A stretch of DNA of 20,654 nucleotides from a virus. Under the pieces are notes generated by a model that was not told where the DNA came from, did not search any database, and saw nothing but the letters and a program-made list of their open reading frames with translations. The DNA is taken from positions 1 to 20,654 of IMG/VR virus record IMGVR_UViG_3300005663_001384. One strand, written 5' to 3'. Positions 1 through 7,851 of this stretch are shown in pieces. The position numbers and the translations under genes are program-made. The number at the start of each line of letters is the position of its first letter. The first letter of the stretch is position 1.

Positions 1-438
1 AGTCCCGCCTGTAGTTCCTATTGTTAAAGTGACTGCAAAATCCCCAACGCCATTTTTACCCGCCCTATTTTCAATACTAATAGATGAAGTTGCTAATATT
101 ACAGTTTGTCCGTCCACTGTCACTGCATTTACAAGAATTAAATATTCATTTCCCCGAGCGAAAAATCCTGTATCGGTATCATCACTTAAATCAATAGACA
201 CCCCATGAAATCCGGTCGCTCCATCTAAATCTGTACCATCCGCATCTAAAAGAGTATAACCACTATCCGATGATCTTTGAGTCATGCCCCCATTTTTATA
301 TATCTCAATATCAGTTGCAAGCAACCCCGTCATAGTCACAGAAGCATTACTCGAATCAAAGGTATTCCAATAAATGTAAACAGTACCATCTACGGAAAAA
401 TCCCCGAGATACATAGGATAAACTATAGGAGCAGGCAT
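1..438 (-). CDS. Hypothetical beta-rich phage structural protein, 3' end cut by the window edge
   Basis: The first 146 codons are present and the gene runs off the left end. The start is ATG (MPAPIVYPMYLGDFSVDG) with a GAGGT Shine-Dalgarno at 446-450 that lies inside the end of the preceding small gene, so the two are probably translationally coupled. The visible part is rich in Thr, Ser, Gly and Asp, has no membrane segment or cysteine cluster, and reads as alternating beta strands (TVDGQTVILATSSISIENR). I recall similar unnamed proteins in the tail or appendage region of environmental phages, but I cannot assign a family. Its position after the LamG and beta-helix genes suggests a virion surface or fibre component; this is inference. 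The frame is convincing, the function is not. Confidence 0.75.
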   Translation of the reverse strand, partial: MPAPIVYPMYLGDFSVDGTVYIYWNTFDSSNASVTMTGLLATDIEIYKNGGMTQRSSDSGYTLLDADGTDLDGATGFHGVSIDLSDDTDTGFFARGNEYLILVNAVTVDGQTVILATSSISIENRAGKNGVGDFAVTLTIGTTGGT

Positions 439-448
439 TTATATTACC

Positions 449-604
449 TCATCTAAACCAACTTACAATAATGGCGGCGACTGCACTAACAAAATACCAG
501 ACATATTTAGCATGTATCTTTTTATGCTCTATAGTCCAGGCTTTGATCCATTTGACATCGTTAGCCGTTTCAATGATTGTCTTATCTCGTTCTTCATCAG
601 TCAT
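449..604 (-). CDS. Small single-pass membrane protein, XhlA/holin-like
   Basis: This 51-residue gene has an ATG start, MTDEERDKTIIETANDVKWI. The N-terminal two thirds are charged and helical, with a DVKWIKAWTIEHKKIH segment. The last 15 or so residues form one hydrophobic helix (YFVSAVAAIIVSWF) ending in Arg. A charged soluble helix followed by one C-terminal membrane segment resembles the XhlA/hemolysin-type accessory lysis proteins of phages. That family assignment is by architecture only. It begins 5 nt after the protease stop, and its TGA overlaps the Shine-Dalgarno of the next gene, so it sits in a tightly coupled string. It could be a holin or accessory lysis protein, or simply a membrane anchor protein. 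No endolysin is visible nearby to support a lysis cassette. Confidence 0.7.
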   Translation of the reverse strand: MTDEERDKTIIETANDVKWIKAWTIEHKKIHAKYVWYFVSAVAAIIVSWFR

Positions 605-609
605 AGAAC

Positions 610-1404
610 TCAATCGCCTAAGTAGTAATCTTTTGTTTTACAAGGTTCAATCTCTATAGGTCGTCCGTACCAATCTTCCGGTCCATATATCTTTTCTTGC
701 TCAACCTTATACTTCTCTTGAGCAAAAAGTAATTTAATAACCTCGATGTCGCCAAGAAACAAATCGGAAGGCATACTACAATTAAGTACAGGGCTAAAGC
801 CGCCCACAAGCAAGCCTCTAACGACCCCATCCATGCTGAATACAGGCCCACCACTATTACCAGGATGAGCACCAGAGTCTGTAGTAAACGCAATTTTCCA
901 GCCATAAGGTTCCTCCCAAGATAAACTATCCCAATCTCTATCAAGTCCACTGATGATACCGAGTGTCACATTGTTAAAATTAATTTTACCAAACGGACTA
1001 CCAATAATAAATATAGATTGTCCTAATACACAATCTTTAATACTTCCGAACTTGGCGGGGGTCAATACGCCATCAAGGTCTAACTTTATGAACCCAATAT
1101 CATAATCCTTATGGGAGATAGCCTGACTCGCCATGTACCCTTCGCCATTATTTAATGTCACCGTATAACTAATACCATCAACAACATGACGTGCAGTAGC
1201 TATAATATCCGGCGTTATAGCTACACCTGAGCCTTGCCACCTATCACACATAATATGTACGACACTTGGCATGACATCTTGTATAGTATTTGGAAATTTT
1301 GTAGTTACAGCAGGTCTATTAACAGCAAGGCCAAAAATCAATGCTACTATAAACAATGCAACTACAATTGTAACAATGAATGAGGCTGTAATTTCTTTTT
1401 TCAT
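610..1404 (-). CDS. Membrane-anchored trypsin-like serine protease (S1 fold, HtrA-like, no PDZ)
   Basis: A 264-residue serine endopeptidase. Residues 1-29 (MKKEITASFIVTIVVALFIV onwards) form a signal anchor, so the catalytic part should lie outside the membrane. The triad is visible: His73 in the TARHVV motif, Asp102 in YDIGFIKLD, and Ser184 in the PGNSGGPVF oxyanion motif. The GSGVAI segment before the His and the DIGFIKLD motif are typical of the S1C/DegP branch. The protein ends soon after the protease fold, so the PDZ domains of HtrA proteins are missing. A GAGGAG Shine-Dalgarno precedes the ATG, and the upstream gene ends 1 nt earlier. Phage maturation proteases normally sit between portal and capsid genes; this one is far downstream and membrane-anchored, so envelope remodelling or superinfection control is as plausible as virion maturation. 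Enzyme class is firm, role is unknown. Confidence 0.9.
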   Translation of the reverse strand: MKKEITASFIVTIVVALFIVALIFGLAVNRPAVTTKFPNTIQDVMPSVVHIMCDRWQGSGVAITPDIIATARHVVDGISYTVTLNNGEGYMASQAISHKDYDIGFIKLDLDGVLTPAKFGSIKDCVLGQSIFIIGSPFGKINFNNVTLGIISGLDRDWDSLSWEEPYGWKIAFTTDSGAHPGNSGGPVFSMDGVVRGLLVGGFSPVLNCSMPSDLFLGDIEVIKLLFAQEKYKVEQEKIYGPEDWYGRPIEIEPCKTKDYYLGD

Positions 1405-1405
1405 A

Positions 1406-1795
1406 CTACTCTCCTCGGGCTACAAGTTCTTGTCGTTCTGTTTCAATAGAATCTTCTTCTTGTAAGTTACTATAATAGTCTCTATCAGTCTGGGTCATAC
1501 TTCTCTTAGTTTCCTCTGAACCAATAGGATTAAATAGCCGGTTTCGCAATTCCCGAGCCTCCGCAGAAGTGAAGTTTCCAAGGGATTTGCCTATATTAAG
1601 GACATCTACGAAAACATCTTTTGGCTTCCCTAACCATTCGGCGATTACATAAACTTCGAGTTCATTATACCGAACGAGGAACAACTTACCCTTTCGCTCC
1701 CGATCATCCGCAACAAGCCGATTAAGCCACAACGATAGTTCCCCCCCAACTATCGTATGTTCATCCGATTTATAATTACTCACAAGACCTAACAT
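1406..1795 (-). CDS. Hypothetical protein, 129 aa
   Basis: I do not recognise this family. The protein is soluble and mixed: a hydrophobic strand-rich centre (KLFLVRYNELEVYVIAEWLG), a helical stretch with SAEARELRNRLFNP, and a strongly acidic, Gln/Glu-rich C-terminus (SNLQEEDSIETERQELVARG). The ATG overlaps the 3' end of the upstream 79-residue gene by 7 nt in another frame, and GGGGAAG upstream gives a Shine-Dalgarno. The stop lies 1 nt before the protease start, so translation is probably coupled on both sides. The SAEA codons at 1558-1566 contain one copy of the recurring CTGCGGAGG motif. Tail-region accessory protein is the best contextual guess. Confidence 0.75.
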   Translation of the reverse strand: MLGLVSNYKSDEHTIVGGELSLWLNRLVADDRERKGKLFLVRYNELEVYVIAEWLGKPKDVFVDVLNIGKSLGNFTSAEARELRNRLFNPIGSEETKRSMTQTDRDYYSNLQEEDSIETERQELVARGE

Positions 1796-2028
1796 TTTAC
1801 TTCCCCCTCGGGTTCTTTTGGTGTAGAAGGTAAAGGAGATGCTTGAGATTCAACCCTCTGCGGAGGTGTATTTATAACTCTGATAACAGAATTAACCGTA
1901 TTGAGAGATGCGAGTCCCCCACCCTTCATCGCATAATCCAAAAGAGTATTGATTAAAGTCGAACCGGATTGATTTACAATAATCTGCGGTACTTGGGCTA
2001 CTTGAGCCATTTGTGCTTCTATTGACAT
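1789..2028 (-). CDS. Hypothetical protein, 79 aa
   Basis: A small protein with a good AAGGAAG Shine-Dalgarno before MSIEAQMAQVAQVPQIIVNQ. The middle (TLINTLLDYAMKGGGLASLN) could form one amphipathic helix with a glycine-rich turn. The C-terminal third is proline-rich (TPPQRVESQASPLPSTPKEP) and probably disordered. Its TPPQ codons contain a copy of the CTGCGGAGG motif at 1858-1866, read here as CCT CCG CAG. The gene overlaps the next by 7 nt. I do not recognise a family. Confidence 0.7.
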   Translation of the reverse strand: MSIEAQMAQVAQVPQIIVNQSGSTLINTLLDYAMKGGGLASLNTVNSVIRVINTPPQRVESQASPLPSTPKEPEGEVKC

Positions 2029-2051
2029 TTTCTTCCTTTCAAAAAATGTTA

Positions 2052-2258
2052 TTAACCTTTTCCACGAAAACTTCTTATATCTTCGTCACTAAGCCCCGCT
2101 TTCTTTAGACGAGATTCCATACTCTCTCGGGTATTACCTTTGAAATAAACATTTTCCTTGCCCTTCATCTTATTCTTCTTTTTATCCGCCAGATATTTCT
2201 TACCGGCAGGACTATGTTTCATACCCATTAATGCTCTTATAATTCTATATTTAGGCAT
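2052..2258 (-). CDS. Small basic protein, 68 aa
   Basis: A short, very lysine-rich protein (MPKYRIIRALMGMKHSPAGK, then KYLADKKKNKMKGKENVYF) with a C-terminal helical segment of the form ESRLKKAGLSDEDIRSF. The charge pattern suggests nucleic-acid binding or a structural plug, but no named domain is visible. ATG at 2258 is 2 nt after the stop of the LamG gene, whose final codons supply the GGGG Shine-Dalgarno. It is probably coupled to that gene. Confidence 0.7.
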   Translation of the reverse strand: MPKYRIIRALMGMKHSPAGKKYLADKKKNKMKGKENVYFKGNTRESMESRLKKAGLSDEDIRSFRGKG

Positions 2259-2260
2259 AA

Positions 2261-3355
2261 TTATACATCCCCTGTAAATCCAAATAATATCAAACTAAAG
2301 GCTCCATCCGTTTCCAAAATTCGGACTGGATTACTACGTCCGATTTTAATAGCTTGTGGGAAAGTCGCCATAACCGGCTGCAAAACACCAGTCGCAGTTT
2401 CTACCGCCGTTGCAAATAATCCTACAGATGGAAGCGGATTAATAGCATCATCCTCATGTTTTTTATAGAATGGAGGGCCACATTTATTAATAGCCGCCAC
2501 AGCCCCCGACTGCTTACTTGGAGACCAAGCCGTTCCACTTACCGTCGATTTATAACCGTCCTCATTGGTAATCTCATAACAAAGAGTTCCAGTCCCCTCA
2601 TCATTGTTCCAGGCTAAAGACAATCCTGTTTCACTGCCGTCATACTTTCGACCTAAACCCTCGTTATAATTAGCGAGAACAGTTGCCGCAGACAAAACTG
2701 CATTAGCTCCTGTATAAAACCCTATGGGGCCAACAAACAAATCATCGTTACTTTCCCCGGTACATATCATAGCACCCGCCGCATCAATAGCCCCCGTCAT
2801 AGCAACAGTGGTAACAGCAGTCGCATCGGATACCCCGTCAATATACAAATTTAATCCTGTTGCAGAGGCTCGTTCTCCTACAACTGTAATCAAATGCCAT
2901 CCCGCAAATACAGATGTGCCTCCGGTAATAGTAATCGAAACCGAGCTATCCTTAATTGTAAATTTGGCTAATCCTGCGGCAGTAATTTCGAGAGTATAGC
3001 CCTCTGTCCCAACCGCTGCCCGAGTAAGTAATCCTGCAACAGCCCCTGTAGCAGTAGGAACATTAACCCACATTTCAAAAGCAAAATGTCCATTCGCTCC
3101 AGCGGCTATATCCAGAAGTGACCCGCCATCAGCCGCCGTCCAGGTATCATTTGTATCAAAATAAAGACAAGACCTCCGCAGAAGCCAGAAGCCATCATCT
3201 TTGACTAATGCCCCGTCGAGTTGATAGCCGGTTATCCAATGACTGCTTGTGCCACCGGAACCATTCTTTAGAGTTGTGGATTTAGCAGTTCCGCCATTTA
3301 AGTGAACTATAGGCCACCCCGTTTCACTTTTCATAGGTCTTGTCTCTTGTGGCAT
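2261..3355 (-). CDS. LamG/concanavalin-like lectin-domain protein, probable virion surface or receptor-binding protein
   Basis: A 364-residue protein containing a LamG_3-type jelly-roll domain at roughly residues 55-260. Diagnostic stretches are the strand FAFEMWVNVPTAT, the GYTLEITAAGLAKFTI strand pair, AGWHLITVVGERASATGLNL and NLYIDGVSDATAV, followed by DLFVGPIGFY; W-H-I-V-N-L-Y-I-D-G is the family signature. Such domains bind carbohydrates or serve as spacer domains in phage tail fibres and capsid decorations. The C-terminal 80 residues are a separate small domain without a match I know. AAGGATATTAAA precedes the ATG. The location among beta-helix proteins supports a host-attachment role; the ligand cannot be inferred. 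Confidence 0.8.
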   Translation of the reverse strand: MPQETRPMKSETGWPIVHLNGGTAKSTTLKNGSGGTSSHWITGYQLDGALVKDDGFWLLRRSCLYFDTNDTWTAADGGSLLDIAAGANGHFAFEMWVNVPTATGAVAGLLTRAAVGTEGYTLEITAAGLAKFTIKDSSVSITITGGTSVFAGWHLITVVGERASATGLNLYIDGVSDATAVTTVAMTGAIDAAGAMICTGESNDDLFVGPIGFYTGANAVLSAATVLANYNEGLGRKYDGSETGLSLAWNNDEGTGTLCYEITNEDGYKSTVSGTAWSPSKQSGAVAAINKCGPPFYKKHEDDAINPLPSVGLFATAVETATGVLQPVMATFPQAIKIGRSNPVRILETDGAFSLILFGFTGDV

Positions 3356-3365
3356 TTTAATATCC

Positions 3366-3641
3366 TTACGTTATTAAATTAACAATTTCAAAAAGTTTTG
3401 TTGCCCCGTTTTCTTTCACCACTAATCCATATCTTTCTATTCTTTCATTAGATTTTTGTGTATAAGGAAAAAAAACCGAGTATATTCCATCACCTAATTC
3501 CTCGAATGTCTGTACATCGGATTTCGTCAAATCTGAATAAATCAAATATCCCGTTACTGTCAATCCTTCTTGGAAATTTTTGGCAGCATAGAATAATTGA
3601 AGTGTATTCTCGTGATACCGAAGTGTAATATTTACAGACAT
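3366..3641 (-). CDS. Small beta-rich hypothetical protein, 91 aa
   Basis: A compact, strand-rich protein (MSVNITLRYHENTLQLFYAA, later GLTVTGYLIYSDLTKSDVQTF, GDGIYSVFFPYTQ). The pattern of a short strand, a GLTVTG turn and a GDGIYSVFF strand resembles an Ig-like or jelly-roll adaptor. The protein just upstream shares a similar layout (GETVTMEIFDE and IYDGSFTPDVQGEWLIL), so the two may be distant paralogues acting as linkers or chaperones for the neighbouring fibre proteins; that is inference. The Shine-Dalgarno is weak, so expression may depend on coupling. Confidence 0.7.
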   Translation of the reverse strand: MSVNITLRYHENTLQLFYAAKNFQEGLTVTGYLIYSDLTKSDVQTFEELGDGIYSVFFPYTQKSNERIERYGLVVKENGATKLFEIVNLIT

Positions 3642-3652
3642 TCATTCTATTA

Positions 3653-4018
3653 TTATCCAATCTTTGCTGGACTGTCAATCCCCGCTGTTTGAGTTTCAAT
3701 GTTGCCGACTGTTTGTCCGATACTATCCAGATTGTATCCTCCGACAGAGTATTTCTGTATCACTTTCCCCTTGCCCGAACCATAGGAACACAGAATCAAC
3801 CATTCTCCTTGAACATCGGGAGTAAAAGAACCATCGTAGATAGGAGCATCTGTTCTTTCTAACATAGTTACATCGGGAAAGGTTGCTATATCTTTGGCAA
3901 GAGTCTCGTCAAAGATTTCCATAGTGACAGTTTCCCCGGACTTGAAACCATCAGTATTATACTCAACATTGATTGCTACGCCTACTTCATAATCTTTTTG
4001 TCCCATCTTTATTCCCAT
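3653..4018 (-). CDS. Small beta-rich hypothetical protein, 121 aa
   Basis: A soluble protein with strand-rich features: VAINVEYNTDGFKSGETVTM, IYDGSFTPDVQGEWLILCSY, and a C-terminal helical tail SIGQTVGNIETQTAG that could mediate oligomerisation. It lies directly after the terminator-like hairpin that follows the large beta-helix gene. Two start codons are possible, ATG at 4018 (MGIKMGQ) or at 4006 (MGQKDYE); neither has a strong Shine-Dalgarno and the homology needed to choose is unavailable. It may be an adaptor or decoration protein given its neighbours; the family is unknown. Confidence 0.72.
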   Translation of the reverse strand: MGIKMGQKDYEVGVAINVEYNTDGFKSGETVTMEIFDETLAKDIATFPDVTMLERTDAPIYDGSFTPDVQGEWLILCSYGSGKGKVIQKYSVGGYNLDSIGQTVGNIETQTAGIDSPAKIG

Positions 4019-4022
4019 TCAA

Positions 4023-4059
4023 GGAAAAAGCCGCCCCTCTCCATATCCTCAGAGAGGGA
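4023..4059 (-). terminator. Probable rho-independent terminator after the large beta-helix gene
   Basis: On the minus strand, CCCTCTC (4058-4052) pairs with GAGAGGG (4041-4035) across a 10-nt loop. It is followed by GCGGC and a run of five T (4027-4023). It sits 20 nt after the beta-helix stop. The stem is only 7 bp, so termination may be partial and let some transcription reach the small genes downstream. Confidence 0.55.
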
Positions 4060-4078
4060 CGCAATTAGATATTCAATT

Positions 4079-6790
4079 TTAACCGTCAGCAGTTTCAGTT
4101 ACAGAAGCAGCAGCGACATACCTATGGTCACATTTAGCTCCACCAACATCATCATCTGCAATCATATAATTGTTCATACTCCAACAATTACCTATATCCA
4201 GGTCTGCGGCAAATGTTACAGCACCAACCACTATTCGGTTATCTCGAACAAAACCAGTTGATGCGGCCACGAGATTGAAAGTATCCTGACCACCGGATGT
4301 AGCGATTCTGTTATTGTATATATCACAATCGGTAATAGCGGCTCCAGAGCCAAGAATAGGAGGTCCACTATATGCACCTGTTACCCAATTATCGTGCATA
4401 TTTAAGAAAGCATTAGCCCCGGTAAGTTTTATTGCTGTGACACCGGCTTGTGCTCCAGCATGGAACTGACAACCCGAAATCTCAGTAAAATCACAAACAG
4501 CATTTACCTGTAGGGCTATTGCAAATTCATCTGTTCCGGCTTCTGGCTCGCCAAATTCACAATCAATAATTCTACAGTGGTTGAATCCCGCCAGAATATC
4601 AACTCCAACAGCTACTCCATCCACAGATGCTCGGAATAAGAAGTTTTTAATGGTAACACTCGCTGCTCCTACGTCAACGACTGCACTGGCATGGTCAAAA
4701 GTAACCATAGGTTTATCTTCGCCATTGCCGTAACCAATAACAGTTACTCCAGCAGAGTCAAAGTCTAAGAAAAGACTATCGGAAATAGTCTCTTCATGTC
4801 CCGGACCAACATGAATAACATCGTTGTTGTTGGCAGTCACTACGTTGGCATTGGCATACTCGATTTTCGCCAGTGGAAAATCCCATGAAGTTCCATGAGC
4901 GGCATCATCAACTGCCTGGGCATGAGCCGAATTCACATAGACATTCTGGCCGGGTGTAGTAAGGTCGCCACCTTCCAGTAGGACCGGACGAACACTTCCA
5001 CCTACAGCCATCCAAACATTGCCGTAACAATTAGTAATATTGGGCTGTAAAGCAGCAGCACGGGAAGTTGAAACCAATATATTGTCGGCAATAATTCCCG
5101 TCACAGTTAATGCAGTCTGTTCGATTTCGATACAATGAATACCTGATTGTTCATTGATGATTGTGTTTCCAGTTATCCGAATATCCTGACTGGCATTTCC
5201 GCCTGCCGGAAACTCGATAACAGCCTCATCAGAATTGACAAGGATATAGTTATTCTTAATCACAAGTCCTGCCATATCAAAGAGAACTTCAACGGCATTA
5301 TCCTGATTGCCGTCAGTAGGCATATAGAATCGACAACCTTCAATTAGGACATTATCAGCTTGGCCGTCGCCGCCCCCCAGCATAATACAAGTGAGGGGAG
5401 TTGCCCCACCTTCAAGGAATTCACAGTTCCTAATTACAGTATCATCTGCGGAGGAGCTTAATTTAATCATATTCTCTTGACTTGCTATATTACACTTGAA
5501 GATGAGATTTTCAAGTACACAATCTGCAACTGTAACATCCACAAGGCCATTGGTAGCATCGGTAGTAAAGGTAAAGGTAGGTCTTGCATCACCGGAACCT
5601 TCTCCTATGATAGTGACCCCTATTACATCCACATCAAAGATTTGACCGGCAGTACCATCCATATCAGCTTCGGCATGACCCGCTGCAACATGAACAATAT
5701 CTCCATTGCTACCCGTACACTTACCAATAGCATCGTCCACCAAAGAAAGAGGAGTTGCCCAACTGAGACCATCATTAGTTGCGACACCTGTCCCAGAATC
5801 CACATAAAAATGTTTCATCAGACTTGATCCGCCAGCCCCTCCTGATCCCAATATGGGCTGGGTATCAACTCCTTCATTCGGAGACCACCAATTATCAGAT
5901 ACCAAAACTGCCGCTGCGGTAATAGGAACCTGAGAACCCCCCGCAGGACAATGTATATGATTGCCTTTAACTACACCTGTGGTTGAACCATGAAGATCAA
6001 TTACAGAAGTAACAACCGCATCCAACTGATTAAACAGATTATCTACAACTTCCGTGTCCGTAGAAACGGCTGCATCCAAGTCAATAACCGGAGCCTGCCA
6101 ATCACCTCGGAAAAGGTTGTCGTAAATCTTCAATCTGGCTGTAGCACCGATGGAAAATACACAAGCTGTATTACCATCGTTTGCGGCGGTATTGAAGAAC
6201 CGACAACCACGAATGGTAATATCATCAGCAGCCGTAGCCAAATTGATTTGAAGTACACATTCGAGGGCTGCACCACTATCTCGGAACTCACAGTTTTCAA
6301 GAATCAAACCATCAGCAAGGGCATTAACTTGAACCATCGCTACAGTATTAGCAAGATTATTAACAATAAGCAAATTCCTCAGAGTCACGTCTCCCGCCCT
6401 AACTTCTACAGTCGCATCCGTAGCACCAGAAAGGGTGATAGTGGGACGATTAGTTCCTGTCCCCATACCTACAATAGTGACTCCAGTTTTATCCACACAG
6501 AGTTCATCTGTCACTGTACCACTTTGATTAAGCGGGGAAGTGTCCTGAATAGCCTCTGTATGTCCGGGAGCGACATATATAATGTCTCCGGCATCGTTTG
6601 AACATCTTGAGACTGCATAGTTAATCGTCGCAAAAGGCAAGTCCCAGCTTTCACCAACGCCTGTGTCGGCTGTGTTACCGGCACTCCCATGATTGCCGTT
6701 CACGAACCATACTTGGCCGTTGGTCTGAGCGGTACTGCCTTCTGTCTGATGGCCCCGCAATCCCTGGTTATCATATTTATTAATATCCAT
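4079..6790 (-). CDS. Three-module right-handed parallel beta-helix protein (pectate-lyase-like), probable tail spike or fibre
   Basis: This 903-residue protein is built of three tandem modules of about 290 residues, near residues 27-323, 324-613 and 614-903. Each begins with a short strand (VWFVNGNHG, KHFYVDSG, QNVYVNSAH), then a SWDLPFATI-like loop, then a GDIIYVAPGHTEAI or NDVIHVGPGHEETI motif. Next come beta-helix coils of the form VTIVGMG, DVTLRNLLIV, DGLILENCEFRD, ITIRGCRFF and LKIYDNLFRG. Stacked ladders such as N-C-E-F and G-C-R-F are typical of Pectate_lyase_3/beta-helix folds. No lyase catalytic residues can be identified, so enzymatic polysaccharide cleavage is possible but unproven. 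The next gene upstream is a one-module paralogue with the same 26-bp leader. It directly follows the capsid region, suggesting an abundant exterior protein or receptor-binding spike. Confidence 0.85.
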   Translation of the reverse strand: MDINKYDNQGLRGHQTEGSTAQTNGQVWFVNGNHGSAGNTADTGVGESWDLPFATINYAVSRCSNDAGDIIYVAPGHTEAIQDTSPLNQSGTVTDELCVDKTGVTIVGMGTGTNRPTITLSGATDATVEVRAGDVTLRNLLIVNNLANTVAMVQVNALADGLILENCEFRDSGAALECVLQINLATAADDITIRGCRFFNTAANDGNTACVFSIGATARLKIYDNLFRGDWQAPVIDLDAAVSTDTEVVDNLFNQLDAVVTSVIDLHGSTTGVVKGNHIHCPAGGSQVPITAAAVLVSDNWWSPNEGVDTQPILGSGGAGGSSLMKHFYVDSGTGVATNDGLSWATPLSLVDDAIGKCTGSNGDIVHVAAGHAEADMDGTAGQIFDVDVIGVTIIGEGSGDARPTFTFTTDATNGLVDVTVADCVLENLIFKCNIASQENMIKLSSSADDTVIRNCEFLEGGATPLTCIMLGGGDGQADNVLIEGCRFYMPTDGNQDNAVEVLFDMAGLVIKNNYILVNSDEAVIEFPAGGNASQDIRITGNTIINEQSGIHCIEIEQTALTVTGIIADNILVSTSRAAALQPNITNCYGNVWMAVGGSVRPVLLEGGDLTTPGQNVYVNSAHAQAVDDAAHGTSWDFPLAKIEYANANVVTANNNDVIHVGPGHEETISDSLFLDFDSAGVTVIGYGNGEDKPMVTFDHASAVVDVGAASVTIKNFLFRASVDGVAVGVDILAGFNHCRIIDCEFGEPEAGTDEFAIALQVNAVCDFTEISGCQFHAGAQAGVTAIKLTGANAFLNMHDNWVTGAYSGPPILGSGAAITDCDIYNNRIATSGGQDTFNLVAASTGFVRDNRIVVGAVTFAADLDIGNCWSMNNYMIADDDVGGAKCDHRYVAAASVTETADG

Positions 6791-6798
6791 TTTGGTAG

Positions 6799-6824
6799 TC
6801 TCCTAAACTTAATCTAAACTATTT
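6799..6824 (-). repeat. 26-bp leader repeat, copy 2 (upstream of the large beta-helix gene)
   Basis: This stretch is identical over 26 bp to 7823-7848. On the minus strand it reads from AAATAGTTTAG through TTTAGGAGA and so contains the AGGAGA Shine-Dalgarno of the following gene. It begins immediately after the stop of the single-module paralogue. The same leader before both genes shows that the duplication included the translation-initiation region. Confidence 0.85.
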
Positions 6825-7814
6825 TTAACTGTCGTCTGTGGTTCCCTGTAATGCGGCTCTTGCACCTTCCGCATTAGTGTACCAATTATCGATCGGAACG
6901 ACTCCTGCTATTGTATAAGGATTAACCCCATCATTAGCCGCATGACTGGTATTATGACCTACAAAACCAGTTGTACTACCATGTAACACAAGGGTCTTTC
7001 CCGTTGCAGCATCGAGGTTATCAAGAACATTGTTAGCAATATAGATGTCGGAACCTGCTCCACCGGAACCATCAATCATACCGTCTGTATTAACATCGCC
7101 TCTAAACCAACAATTTGTAATTGTTAGTCTGGCAACTGTAGTAGCAACCTCTATGTTTGAGAGGGTACTCGTACCTCCACTTGTAGTGAAGAATCGGCAG
7201 TTGTTAATAGTCACTCTATCAGCACCGGTGGCAAGATTAATCTGGTGAACAGTTTCAAGTACATTAGTGCCACCATCTCGGAACTCACAATTATCCAGAG
7301 TAAGTCCATCCGAAGTTCCATCGACGGTCATTAAATTAGCAATATCTTCCAAACCTCCGGCGAAGATAATATTACTAATTGTTATATCTTGTGCCGCTGT
7401 AATAACACAAGCCGCATCTGTCGCACCATTAAATGTGAAAGTCGGTCTTGCACTATTCTTACCGATACCTATAATAGTAATACCTGCTACGTCAATAACC
7501 AATTCGTCTGTAGCAGTTCCAGATGCACTACCCGTATCCGCAATAGTCTCGGTATGATTTGGGGCCACCAAAATAACATCTCCGGCATTTGCAGTACACA
7601 AACTAATTGCATAGTTAAGGGTAGCAAGAGGTTTTACAAAGGAATGTCCATGTTCCCCATCATCTGCGTTCAATGCGTTTGTATGATTTCCATCTACAAA
7701 CAAAATCTGGGATTCTGATAATACATTAACCCCTAAATTTGAAAGATAAACCATAATGTCCCAACCATATTTGTGAATAAGGTCGGAAACTTTAAGTGGA
7801 TTTACTGCTGCCAT
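6825..7814 (-). CDS. Single-module right-handed beta-helix protein, paralogue of the 903-residue protein
   Basis: A 329-residue protein. An N-terminal 35-residue part (MAAVNPLKVSDLIHKYGWDI) is followed by one beta-helix module that matches the modules of the downstream gene almost feature for feature. Shared elements are ILFVDGNHTNA, KPLATLNYAISLC, GDVILVAPNHTETIADT, GITIIGIG, ARPTFTFNGATDA, DGLTLDNCEFRDGG, VTINNCRFF and LHGSTTGFVGHN. The N-terminal extension has no counterpart in the larger protein and could be a virion attachment segment. AGGAGA with an 8-nt spacer precedes the ATG. It probably forms part of the same spike or fibre, or is a short form produced independently; catalytic activity cannot be judged. 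Confidence 0.85.
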   Translation of the reverse strand: MAAVNPLKVSDLIHKYGWDIMVYLSNLGVNVLSESQILFVDGNHTNALNADDGEHGHSFVKPLATLNYAISLCTANAGDVILVAPNHTETIADTGSASGTATDELVIDVAGITIIGIGKNSARPTFTFNGATDAACVITAAQDITISNIIFAGGLEDIANLMTVDGTSDGLTLDNCEFRDGGTNVLETVHQINLATGADRVTINNCRFFTTSGGTSTLSNIEVATTVARLTITNCWFRGDVNTDGMIDGSGGAGSDIYIANNVLDNLDAATGKTLVLHGSTTGFVGHNTSHAANDGVNPYTIAGVVPIDNWYTNAEGARAALQGTTDDS

Positions 7815-7822
7815 TGTAATAT

Positions 7823-7848
7823 TCTCCTAAACTTAATCTAAACTATTT
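7823..7848 (-). repeat. 26-bp leader repeat, copy 1 (upstream of the single-module beta-helix gene)
   Basis: Identical to 6799-6824; it includes the Shine-Dalgarno of the 329-residue beta-helix gene. On the other side is the hairpin that follows the capsid gene. Only the leader, not this hairpin, is shared by the two copies. Confidence 0.85.
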
Positions 7849-7851
7849 CAA

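Noticed and set aside
5990-6601. 203-codon plus-strand frame opposite the large beta-helix gene
   Set aside because: No Shine-Dalgarno, Ser/Asn/Thr-rich antisense composition, and fully opposite a well-supported repeated-domain gene.
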